DNA of 29,122 nt from NCBI GenBank assembly GCA_022402405.1, contig JAKRSG010000080.1, forward strand, positions 1-29,122, read 5' to 3'. Both the position numbers and the translations under genes were made by a program. A model generated the notes under the pieces. It was not told the origin of the DNA, made no database searches, and saw only the letters and a list, made by a program, of their open reading frames with translations. This DNA is from Bacteroidia bacterium. Lineage in GTDB: Bacteria; Bacteroidota; Bacteroidia; UKL13-3. Below, piece after piece: positions 7,100-14,132 of the stretch (position 1 is its first letter; every line of letters begins with the position of its first letter).

Positions 7100-8449
7100 G
7101 TGAAAACCTTGAGTATTTTATCCAAAAAATTCGAACTAAATAAGTATAATAGCTTACAGATTTATCAATTTTTGAGATTTGGAACCTTCTTCCTTATCTC
7201 CATTTTATTGGCTAAAATTACCTATGCACAATTTACCTCTGGATTTGGCACATTAATACTCAGCAAATACGAAATGCTCATGCTCTTGAGCTCAAGCTTA
7301 ACTTGGTTTTGGGTATCGAGTATTACCAATACGTTAATTCCATTTTATCATGGATGCGAGGCCCGAAAACAAAAAAGAATTCTGTTTAACGCTTTTGCCA
7401 TCCTTACTATTTTTAGCTTAGTTGCAGGAATCTTAGCCTATATTATCGGCACCTATAAATATCCAAAAGATTCAGATTTATTTTTAATGTTTGGGCTAGT
7501 GGTTTTCCTTAATACACCTACCTATATGGCCGATTATATTTTCTTTTTAAAAGAGAAATATAGGTCATTAATTATTTGGGGAATAAGTACCTTTTTGGCT
7601 CATATTGTGCTATTATGTTTGCCCATTTACATGAAGCAAACACTTAACCTAGCTATTAATTTATTGGTTATTCTGAGCCTAATTAAATTTAACTATACCA
7701 TTATTCTTTTGATGAAATATTCAATTATTTCATTTCATACCCGACTTATTATGGAGTTCATGAAAAAGGTTTTACCCTTTATGTTCTCTATATTTTTGGC
7801 AGGTAGCATGGATTATATAAATAGTTATATTGTTGAGTATTATTTCGATCCCATACAATTTACTATTTTCAGGTACGGTTCAAAAGAACTCCCAATATTT
7901 TTGATTTTAGCTAATTCTTTAAGTAATATTTACAGTGGAGATATTGCTAATTTAAACAAAGAAGGCATGTTAAATGAAGGATTAGCTAAATTAAAAGCTA
8001 GCTCAACCAAGCTCATGCGTTGGTTGTTTCCGGGCACTATTTTACTGCTTCTTTTTAGCAAACCATTGTTTCAATTAGCCTATAATGCAGATTTAACTGA
8101 AGGATACAGAATATTTAACATTTACCTATTATTAATTGTAAGTCGAATGTTATTCCCACAAACGGTTATCATGGGTTTAATGAAGAATAGAATATTCTAT
8201 TTAGTTAGCACCAATTACCTTATACTAAACATCATATTATCATTCTGGTTCATTGGCATTTGGGGCATCGAAGGAATTGCCTATGCCACGGTAATATCCT
8301 TTATGGTAGAGAAAATACTCTTGGTAGTATATTGCAAAATGGAAGGTGTAGATATCAGAAAATATACCTCTTTGGGCGAATATTTAATCTATTCAAGCAT
8401 AACTGTTGCCGTATTTTTCCTTAATTTATTTGGGTATATTTCGATATAG
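7100..8449 (+). CDS. Polysaccharide/lipid flippase, Wzx/MATE-like membrane protein
   Basis: This 449-residue, very hydrophobic protein has roughly 12 predicted membrane helices and the spaced Gly/aromatic pattern of the oligosaccharidyl-lipid flippase superfamily (Wzx, MurJ and MATE relatives). The first helix (LRFGTFFLISILLAKI) carries the family's typical N-terminal 'RxGxxF' feel, and the loop YRIFNIYLLLIVSRMLFPQTVIMG resembles the second-half repeat. It would move a lipid-linked glycan across the inner membrane. The start is uncertain: an in-frame stop sits directly before GTG at 7100, and no ATG occurs near the N-terminus, so GTG (or a TTG within 70 bp) must be used. No glycosyltransferase or polymerase gene is adjacent, so it is an orphan rather than part of a visible polysaccharide cluster. 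It is divergent from the CBS-like gene with a 100-bp gap. Confidence 0.78.
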   Translation: MKTLSILSKKFELNKYNSLQIYQFLRFGTFFLISILLAKITYAQFTSGFGTLILSKYEMLMLLSSSLTWFWVSSITNTLIPFYHGCEARKQKRILFNAFAILTIFSLVAGILAYIIGTYKYPKDSDLFLMFGLVVFLNTPTYMADYIFFLKEKYRSLIIWGISTFLAHIVLLCLPIYMKQTLNLAINLLVILSLIKFNYTIILLMKYSIISFHTRLIMEFMKKVLPFMFSIFLAGSMDYINSYIVEYYFDPIQFTIFRYGSKELPIFLILANSLSNIYSGDIANLNKEGMLNEGLAKLKASSTKLMRWLFPGTILLLLFSKPLFQLAYNADLTEGYRIFNIYLLLIVSRMLFPQTVIMGLMKNRIFYLVSTNYLILNIILSFWFIGIWGIEGIAYATVISFMVEKILLVVYCKMEGVDIRKYTSLGEYLIYSSITVAVFFLNLFGYISI

Positions 8450-8501
8450 ATTTTGCTTTATACGTTTTCGTTTTGGTTAAAATTACTCATTTGCCAAAAG
8501 G

Positions 8502-8583
8502 TAAAATAAGGTTTCCGAAACGATAAAAACGGCTTAAAAGACATTTATTGGCAAAATAAGGTTTTTATTTTAACCTTATTTGC
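8502..8583. promoter_or_regulatory. Repeated AAATAAGGTT palindrome upstream of the DUF4143 ATPase
   Basis: aaaataaggttt occurs at 8503-8514 and again at 8553-8564. An inverted copy, aaccttattt, lies at 8572-8581, so 8551-8583 forms a palindrome with a short centre. It is immediately upstream of the -7 box at 8584-8591. This looks like an operator, possibly for autoregulation, since the downstream protein has a winged-helix-like segment; that role is inferred. Confidence 0.5.
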
Positions 8584-8591
8584 TATTTTTG
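8584..8591 (+). promoter_or_regulatory. -7 box of the DUF4143 ATPase gene
   Basis: TATTTTTG at 8584-8591 is an exact TAnnTTTG match, ending 8 bases before the ATG at 8600. The predicted mRNA leader is only a few bases. No clear -33 TTG is seen, and the palindrome occupies its expected place. Confidence 0.45.
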
Positions 8592-8599
8592 CTTCCGTT

Positions 8600-10027
8600 A
8601 TGGCATTAAACCCTTTTTCCGAAGAACAAATTATTGCAAGGCTGCAATTCGAAAACCCTTGGTGGTCGAATGGTAATTTAGATCCATATTACCAAACCTT
8701 TAAACCTAGATTATATTTTAATCTTTTCTACCCTTTAATAAAAAACACAAGTGTGCATAGGGCAAGTGTTTTAATGGGTCCACGACGTGTTGGTAAAACA
8801 GTGATGATATACCAAACTATTCAGCAATTAATTTATGAAGGTATATCCCCGCAAAAAATACTTTTCGCTTCTATTGAAACGCCTATTTATAACAATATTC
8901 CACTCGAAGAATTATTCTCCCTAGCAAAAAAAGCCGTTGGAGATTCTGATTCGACAGGTTGGTTTGTATTTTTCGACGAAATTCAGTATTTAAAAGAGTG
9001 GGAAATACATTTAAAATCGCTGGTCGATTTATATAGAAATACAAAGTTTATTGCTAGTGGTTCGGCCGCGGCTGCATTAAAACTGAAGAGTAATGAGAGC
9101 GGTGCAGGCAGGTTTACAGATTTTATGCTACCTCCTTTAACTTTTTACGAATTTATACACCTTAAAAACTTAGATGCCTTAATTAAAGCAGACACCCTAA
9201 ATTGGAAAGGTAATATTGCCCTTTTTTCATCTACCACAAACATCACGGAGTTGAATAAACATTTTATCAATTATGTAAATTTTGGTGGATATCCAGAAGT
9301 GATTTTTAATCGAGAAATCCAGAGTAATCCAGACAGGTTTATGCGAGCAGATATTATTGACAAAGTTCTGCTCAGAGATTTACCGGGTTTATATGGAATC
9401 CAAGATGTGCAGGAATTAAACTCACTATTTACCACCATTGCATGGAATAGTGGTCAGGAATGTAGTATCGACGAACTTAGTAAAAGTAGTGGCGTAAAGA
9501 AAACCACACTTAGGCAATATCTCTCCTATTTAGAAGCAGCTTTTTTAGTCCATATTGTAAAACGAGTCGACCAAAAAGCTGGCAGGTTTCAACGAGAAAA
9601 TTTCTTTAAAATATACCTTACCAACCCAAGTTTAAGAAGCGCTCTTTTTGCCCCAATAACAGCCGAATCTGATGGTATGGGAGCTATTGTTGAAACCGCT
9701 ATTTTTAGTCAATGGATGCAGAGAACATCTTTTATCCCCTATTATGCCAGATGGAAAAATGGAGAAGTAGATTTGGTTAATATCAGCAGAAAAAACAACA
9801 AACCTGATTGGGCTGTTGAGGTAAAATGGAGCAATCGTTTTTTTGAAGCCCCAAATGAGTTAAAAAGCCTTTGCTCGTTTTGTGAAGAAAATAATCTTAA
9901 AGAAGCACTTGTGACTACCATCGACAAAACCGGTTCAAAAGAGTATAAAGAAATTCAAATACAATTTATACCCGCATCGGTATATGCTTATAACGTAGGC
10001 AAAAACACCTTAGAAAGTCAAAAATAA
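8600..10027 (+). CDS. AAA ATPase with DUF4143 C-terminal domain
   Basis: A 475-residue protein of the widespread AAA_14/DUF4143 group. The Walker A motif is GPRRVGKT (60-67) and the Walker B motif is FVFFDEIQ (122-129); the ASGSAA block near 152-157 fits the sensor-1 strand. A helix-turn-helix-like stretch around residues 290-325 (IDELSKSSGVKKTTLRQYL) follows. The C-terminal part has GEVDLV (D391) and AVEVK (E407, K409), the D...ExK layout of a PD-(D/E)xK nuclease-like fold. In this family such proteins are numerous in Bacteroidota and their cellular job is not known; DNA binding or processing is inferred. It stands alone, with its own promoter and palindromes, between a flippase gene and the tyrosine operon. 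Confidence 0.9.
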   Translation: MALNPFSEEQIIARLQFENPWWSNGNLDPYYQTFKPRLYFNLFYPLIKNTSVHRASVLMGPRRVGKTVMIYQTIQQLIYEGISPQKILFASIETPIYNNIPLEELFSLAKKAVGDSDSTGWFVFFDEIQYLKEWEIHLKSLVDLYRNTKFIASGSAAAALKLKSNESGAGRFTDFMLPPLTFYEFIHLKNLDALIKADTLNWKGNIALFSSTTNITELNKHFINYVNFGGYPEVIFNREIQSNPDRFMRADIIDKVLLRDLPGLYGIQDVQELNSLFTTIAWNSGQECSIDELSKSSGVKKTTLRQYLSYLEAAFLVHIVKRVDQKAGRFQRENFFKIYLTNPSLRSALFAPITAESDGMGAIVETAIFSQWMQRTSFIPYYARWKNGEVDLVNISRKNNKPDWAVEVKWSNRFFEAPNELKSLCSFCEENNLKEALVTTIDKTGSKEYKEIQIQFIPASVYAYNVGKNTLESQK

Positions 10028-10129
10028 TCTATAAAGACTCTCAAAACAAAAATCATATAAAAACCTGAGGAAGGTCATTTAAGATAGGTTCAGACATAGA
10101 TAGTTTCGTTGCCATTAAATTATCAACCT

Positions 10130-11284
10130 ATGTCTATTTACCAACAAGCAGGCCATATACCCAATAAGCGCCACGTTGTTTTTCGTCAGCCAAATGGCAA
10201 TTTGTACCATGAAGAATTAGTAGGAACAGAGGGTTTCGCTGGGTTATCTTCACTTGTTTATCACCTTCATCCACCAACGGTTGTAAAGGAACATGGCACG
10301 CCTTATTCGGTTCGACCCGAAATAATTATTGAAGACAACTTGCAAGCGCGCAGTTATCTTGGCTATCAAGTGGAACCAAATACAGATTATATAAAAAGCA
10401 GAAAAACGCTTTTTGTAAACGATGATATGACCATTGGTTTGGCCGCTCCAAGCAAAAGTTTAACTGAATACTTTTTTAAAAATGCGGATGCTGATGAAAT
10501 GATTTTCGTACATAATGGTTCGGGTTTGTTAAAAACGATGTATGGCCAAATTCCATTTGCTTATGGAGATTATCTAATTATTCCAAGAGGAACGGTTTAT
10601 CAATTACATTTCGATGGTTCAGAAAATAAACTATTAATCGTTGAGTCTTTTGGTCCGATAGAAACACCTAACAGATACCGAAATAATTACGGTCAGTATT
10701 TGGAGCATTCTCCATTTTGCGAGCGAGATTTTAAACGTCCAACACAGCTCGAAACCATTGATGAGCAAGGAGATTTTCTAATAAACATTAAAAAACGCGG
10801 ACTCATTTACCCATACGTTTATGGTAACCATCCATTTGATGTGGTAGGTTGGGATGGCAATCATTATCCGTATGCTTTTTCTATCTTTAATTTTGAACCT
10901 ATCACCGGTCGTATTCATATGCCACCTCCTATTCATCAAACCTTTCAAGGAAAGAACTTTGTGATTTGTTCGTTTGTGCCGAGGTTATACGATTACCATC
11001 CAGACGCTATTCCTGCACCTTACCACCACAGCAATATCGATAGCGACGAGCTATTATATTATGTAGATGGCGATTTTATGAGTAGAAATAATATCCAAAA
11101 AGGACAAATCACTTTACATCCAGGCGGATTGCCTCATGGTCCGCACCCGGGCGCCATAGAGCGCAGCATTGGCAAAAAAGAAACCAACGAATTAGCCGTT
11201 ATGATTGATCCATTTAATCCAGTAAAAATTACGAAAGAAGCAATGGAATATGAAGTAAAAGATTACTATCAAAGTTGGCAATAA
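10130..11284 (+). CDS. hmgA: Homogentisate 1,2-dioxygenase
   Basis: This 384-residue cytoplasmic enzyme opens the homogentisate ring with Fe(II) and O2 to give 4-maleylacetoacetate, the step after HPPD in tyrosine breakdown. The ATG at 10130 gives the family N-terminus (MSIYQQAGHIPNKRH); the frame continues 7 codons upstream to a TTG that is less likely. Landmarks are GLSSLVYHLHPPT, the cupin segments FAYGDYLIIPRGT and MPPPIHQTF, and the likely iron ligands H300, E307 and H336 in YHHSNIDSDE and GGLPHGPHP (recalled alignment to the human enzyme, with a one-residue gap between the first His and the Glu). It is shorter than the animal enzyme, as is usual for Bacteroidota. It is followed 24 bp later by hpd in the same direction. 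Confidence 0.95.
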   Translation: MSIYQQAGHIPNKRHVVFRQPNGNLYHEELVGTEGFAGLSSLVYHLHPPTVVKEHGTPYSVRPEIIIEDNLQARSYLGYQVEPNTDYIKSRKTLFVNDDMTIGLAAPSKSLTEYFFKNADADEMIFVHNGSGLLKTMYGQIPFAYGDYLIIPRGTVYQLHFDGSENKLLIVESFGPIETPNRYRNNYGQYLEHSPFCERDFKRPTQLETIDEQGDFLINIKKRGLIYPYVYGNHPFDVVGWDGNHYPYAFSIFNFEPITGRIHMPPPIHQTFQGKNFVICSFVPRLYDYHPDAIPAPYHHSNIDSDELLYYVDGDFMSRNNIQKGQITLHPGGLPHGPHPGAIERSIGKKETNELAVMIDPFNPVKITKEAMEYEVKDYYQSWQ

Positions 11285-11308
11285 CATAAAAAATAAAGCA
11301 ATTAAATT

Positions 11309-12466
11309 ATGAATACAGCAGACCTTACAGAAGTAAAAAACTTCACTTACAGTGGCGACAAAATCTTCGAAAAAGCGCAAGATTTTCTGCCTATTAACGG
11401 TACCGATTATGTTGAATTATATGTGGGCAATGCTAAACAAGCTGCGCACTTTTATAAAACAGCATTTGGTTTTCAAGACTTGGCTTATGCCGGATTAGAG
11501 ACAGGATTAAGAGACCGCACATCTTACGTTTTACAACAAGGGAAAATTCGTTTAGTATTAACCACTCCATTTGATCCAGAGAGTGAAATTGCCCAGCACC
11601 TTAGATTACATGGAGATGGTGTAAGAGTAATTGCCTTATGGGTAAACGATGCCTACGATGCTTATGAGCAAACTACCTTAAGAGGTGCAAAATCTTTTAT
11701 GGAACCAAAAACCATTACAGATAAAGATGGTGAGGTAAGAATGAGTGGTATCCATACTTATGGCGATACCGTTCATATTTTTGTAGAACGTAAAAACTAT
11801 AATGGATTATTTTTACCCGGGTTCGAAAAGCTTGAAACAGGCTATAATCCTGGTGAAACAGGCCTTCGTTACATAGACCATATGGTGGGTAATGTTAGCC
11901 TAGGAGAAATGAATAAATGGTCGAACTTCTACGCAGAAGTGATGGGTTTTGCCAATTTAGTAACCTTTGATGATAAAGATATATCAACCGAATATACGGC
12001 ATTAATGAGTAAGGTTATGACTAATGGTAACGGATATATCAAGTTCCCAATTAACGAACCAGCGCATGGTAAAAAGAAATCTCAAGTAGAAGAATACCTA
12101 GATTTTTATAGAGGTCCGGGTTGCCAACACATTGCTGTTGCCACCAACGATATCGTATTTACGATAAGCGAAATGCGCAAACGAGGAGTAGAATTCTTAT
12201 ATGTTCCCGGCACCTATTACGATACCGTTAAAGAACGCGTAGGAATTATTGAAGAAGATTTAGAAGAATTAAAAAAATGGGGAATTATGGTTGATAGAGA
12301 TGAAGAAGGATACCTACTTCAAATCTTTACAAAACCTGTAGAAGACCGTCCAACCTTATTTTTCGAAATCATACAACGCAAAGGAGCCAAATCTTTTGGC
12401 AAAGGAAACTTCCAAGCATTGTTCGAATCTATTGAAGCAGAGCAAGCCCGAAGAGGCACTTTGTAA
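11309..12466 (+). CDS. hpd: 4-hydroxyphenylpyruvate dioxygenase
   Basis: This 385-residue enzyme converts 4-hydroxyphenylpyruvate, O2 and Fe(II) to homogentisate and CO2. It has the two-domain vicinal-oxygen-chelate fold. The iron ligands are H191 in YIDHMVGN, H274 in GCQHIAVAT and E353 in LFFEIIQRKGAKSFGKGNF, the last of which is the classic HPPD C-terminal signature. The start ATG at 11309 fits the N-terminal family length. It is the second gene of an operon with hmgA and ends at a strong terminator 21 bp downstream. Fumarylacetoacetase and maleylacetoacetate isomerase are not in this window. Confidence 0.97.
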   Translation: MNTADLTEVKNFTYSGDKIFEKAQDFLPINGTDYVELYVGNAKQAAHFYKTAFGFQDLAYAGLETGLRDRTSYVLQQGKIRLVLTTPFDPESEIAQHLRLHGDGVRVIALWVNDAYDAYEQTTLRGAKSFMEPKTITDKDGEVRMSGIHTYGDTVHIFVERKNYNGLFLPGFEKLETGYNPGETGLRYIDHMVGNVSLGEMNKWSNFYAEVMGFANLVTFDDKDISTEYTALMSKVMTNGNGYIKFPINEPAHGKKKSQVEEYLDFYRGPGCQHIAVATNDIVFTISEMRKRGVEFLYVPGTYYDTVKERVGIIEEDLEELKKWGIMVDRDEEGYLLQIFTKPVEDRPTLFFEIIQRKGAKSFGKGNFQALFESIEAEQARRGTL

Positions 12467-12487
12467 AGAATAACAACATGGTTTAAA

Positions 12488-12525
12488 AAAGTCGTGTAGA
12501 ATTTAATTTCTGCACGACTTTTTTT
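12488..12525 (+). terminator. Rho-independent terminator of the hmgA-hpd operon
   Basis: Arms 12488-12501 and 12508-12521 pair over 14 bp (one U-G wobble) around a 6-nt loop (tttaat). A T run follows directly. It is one of the clearest terminators in the window. Confidence 0.88.
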
Positions 12526-12532
12526 ATGCCTA

Positions 12533-12573
12533 TTGGAATTCTGAACAATAAAAATATATTCGTATAAACGAAT
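12533..12573 (+). promoter_or_regulatory. Candidate promoter and palindrome before the cyclophilin gene
   Basis: TTG at 12533-12535, 19 bp, then TATATTCG at 12555-12562 (near TAnnTTTG). Overlapping it is the 16-bp palindrome attcgtataaacgaat at 12558-12573, which ends five bases before the ATG. Promoter plus operator or a leader hairpin are both possible. Confidence 0.35.
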
Positions 12574-12578
12574 AAATT

Positions 12579-13223
12579 ATGAAAAAATTAAGTTTACTAT
12601 TTTTCGGTTTGATCCTATTCGCTTTTGCGTGTAAAAAAGAAGAAAACAAACCCACAGGGGAAATCCCTACGCCAAAAGATTCGGTTCAAACCGAAAAGAT
12701 AATTGAGATAAAAACTAGCTTTGGAACCATGTATATGTGGTTATACAAAGAAACCCCATTGCATAGAAACAATTTTTTAGGCTTGGCAGATTCTGGATAT
12801 TTTAATGGAAGCACCTTTCATAGGATTATCAAAGATTTTATGATACAAGGAGGCGATCCAAACAGCAAAGATAGCGACCCAAGTAATGATGGTACTGGTG
12901 GTCCGGGTTACACTATTCCGGCCGAGATAATAGATAGCATAAAACACACTTATGGCTCTGTAGGTGCTGCCCGAACCAACAATCCAGCAAAGGCTTCCAG
13001 CGGTTCACAATTTTATATAGTAACTAATAAAAACGGTACCCCACATTTAGACAAGAACTACACTGTTTTTGGTAAGTTATTATCGGGAGTGGAGATTGCT
13101 TATACTATTTCTACACAAAGTAAAGATAGCAAAGACAGGCCATTTGAAGATATAAAAATGGAGATTAAAGTAGTTGAAAAAACACTCGAACAATTAAAGT
13201 CTGAGTTTAACTTCACACCCTAA
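12579..13223 (+). CDS. Cyclophilin-type peptidyl-prolyl isomerase lipoprotein
   Basis: A 214-residue periplasmic folding helper that catalyses cis-trans isomerisation at proline. The N-terminal signal ends in a lipobox, LFAFAC, with C18 as the lipidated cysteine, so the protein is membrane-anchored. The cyclophilin core runs from about 40 to 200: NNFLGLADSGYFNGSTFHRI, DFMIQGGDP (the active-site FHR...Q region), GPGYTIPAEI, SVGAARTNNP and GSQFYIVTN. The long insert of Asp/Ser after QGGDP is usual in bacterial family members. It starts after a terminator and candidate promoter. Its stop codon overlaps that of the convergent hydrolase by 4 bp. Confidence 0.93.
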   Translation: MKKLSLLFFGLILFAFACKKEENKPTGEIPTPKDSVQTEKIIEIKTSFGTMYMWLYKETPLHRNNFLGLADSGYFNGSTFHRIIKDFMIQGGDPNSKDSDPSNDGTGGPGYTIPAEIIDSIKHTYGSVGAARTNNPAKASSGSQFYIVTNKNGTPHLDKNYTVFGKLLSGVEIAYTISTQSKDSKDRPFEDIKMEIKVVEKTLEQLKSEFNFTP

Positions 13224-13981
13224 TTTAAAAAATTATTTACTGTTTCAAAGAATAGTTGTGGTGCCTCAGCATGAACCCAATGGCCAGCTTGAGGAATCAC
13301 AACTATTTCATTTTTGGGGAATAGCTTATTAAAATCTAATTCATCTTCGTAGTTAATATATCTGCTATTGGCACCCTTTATCACTAGGGTATCTCCGTTA
13401 AAAACACCATTACTTATTATAGCTTTTATGATTTCATCATAATCTGCATGAAGAGTTTGAAGATTCATTTTCCAGGCATAAGAACCATCTTCTTTCCTAT
13501 CCAGATTTTTGAGTAAAAACTGACGAGTACCGAAATCAGGCACATGAGGTTCCATCATTTGCTCGGCATGTTTTCTAGATTCAATCTTGTTTAACTCCAC
13601 CGAAAATATAGCCTTAAAAACATCATCATGACCTCTTTTATATTGTTTAGGAGCAATATCTACAACAATTAATTTATCTACTAAATCTGGGTAATCTAAA
13701 GCAAATTGCATGGCTACCTTGCCTCCCATCGAATGCCCAATGATGGAAACCTTGTTTAACTCATGCGTTTCTATGAAAAGCTTTACATCAGAGACCATAA
13801 GTGCTAATGTGTGATTATTAGAATGACCCGATTTACCATGATTTCTTTGGTCTATAGCATAAACTTTATGTGTTTTGCCAAACTGAGAGGCAAGTGTATG
13901 CCAATTATCTAGCGAACCCATAAAGCCATGCAAAATTAAAAGCGGATTTCCTTCTCCGTATACTTTGTAATGTAAATGCAT
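13220..13981 (-). CDS. Alpha/beta hydrolase, YbfF/ABHD11-like esterase
   Basis: A 253-residue cytoplasmic alpha/beta hydrolase. The oxyanion strand is LHGFMGSLDNW (17-27). DQRNHGKSG (44-52) is distinctive of the YbfF/ABHD11 group. The nucleophile is S84 in GHSMGG, VDIAP at 107-111 is a group marker, and the catalytic histidine is H234 in AGHWVHAE. YbfF from E. coli cleaves short acyl esters; the substrate here cannot be read from sequence. It is convergent with the cyclophilin gene and their stop codons overlap (cta/taa at 13220-13223). No terminator is seen between them. Confidence 0.9.
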   Translation of the reverse strand: MHLHYKVYGEGNPLLILHGFMGSLDNWHTLASQFGKTHKVYAIDQRNHGKSGHSNNHTLALMVSDVKLFIETHELNKVSIIGHSMGGKVAMQFALDYPDLVDKLIVVDIAPKQYKRGHDDVFKAIFSVELNKIESRKHAEQMMEPHVPDFGTRQFLLKNLDRKEDGSYAWKMNLQTLHADYDEIIKAIISNGVFNGDTLVIKGANSRYINYEDELDFNKLFPKNEIVVIPQAGHWVHAEAPQLFFETVNNFLN

Positions 13982-14081
13982 TTCAGAAAAATTTTCGCAA
14001 ATCTACGTAAATAAACAGGCCTATTGAATAATAAAATAATGTAATTTATGCGGAAATTAAGAATTAAAAATTTCTTAAATA

Positions 14082-14112
14082 TTGTTTTTGTCGTTTATTC
14101 TAAATAATTTAG
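14082..14112 (+). promoter_or_regulatory. Weak promoter candidate for the LamG protein gene
   Basis: TTG at 14082-14084, 20 bp, then TAATTTAG at 14105-14112 resembles TTG/TAnnTTTG with one mismatch in the -7 box. It ends 20 bases before the ATG at 14133. Confidence 0.3.
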
Positions 14113-14132
14113 TTCCAACAAATTAATTAAGT

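Noticed and set aside
7100..8449. Evidence of a polysaccharide biosynthesis cluster around the flippase.
   Set aside because: No glycosyltransferase, polymerase or sugar-nucleotide gene is adjacent.
8600..10027. DUF4143 ATPase as part of a phage-defence island.
   Set aside because: No defence partner, integrase or other mobile gene lies nearby; base composition looks like its surroundings.
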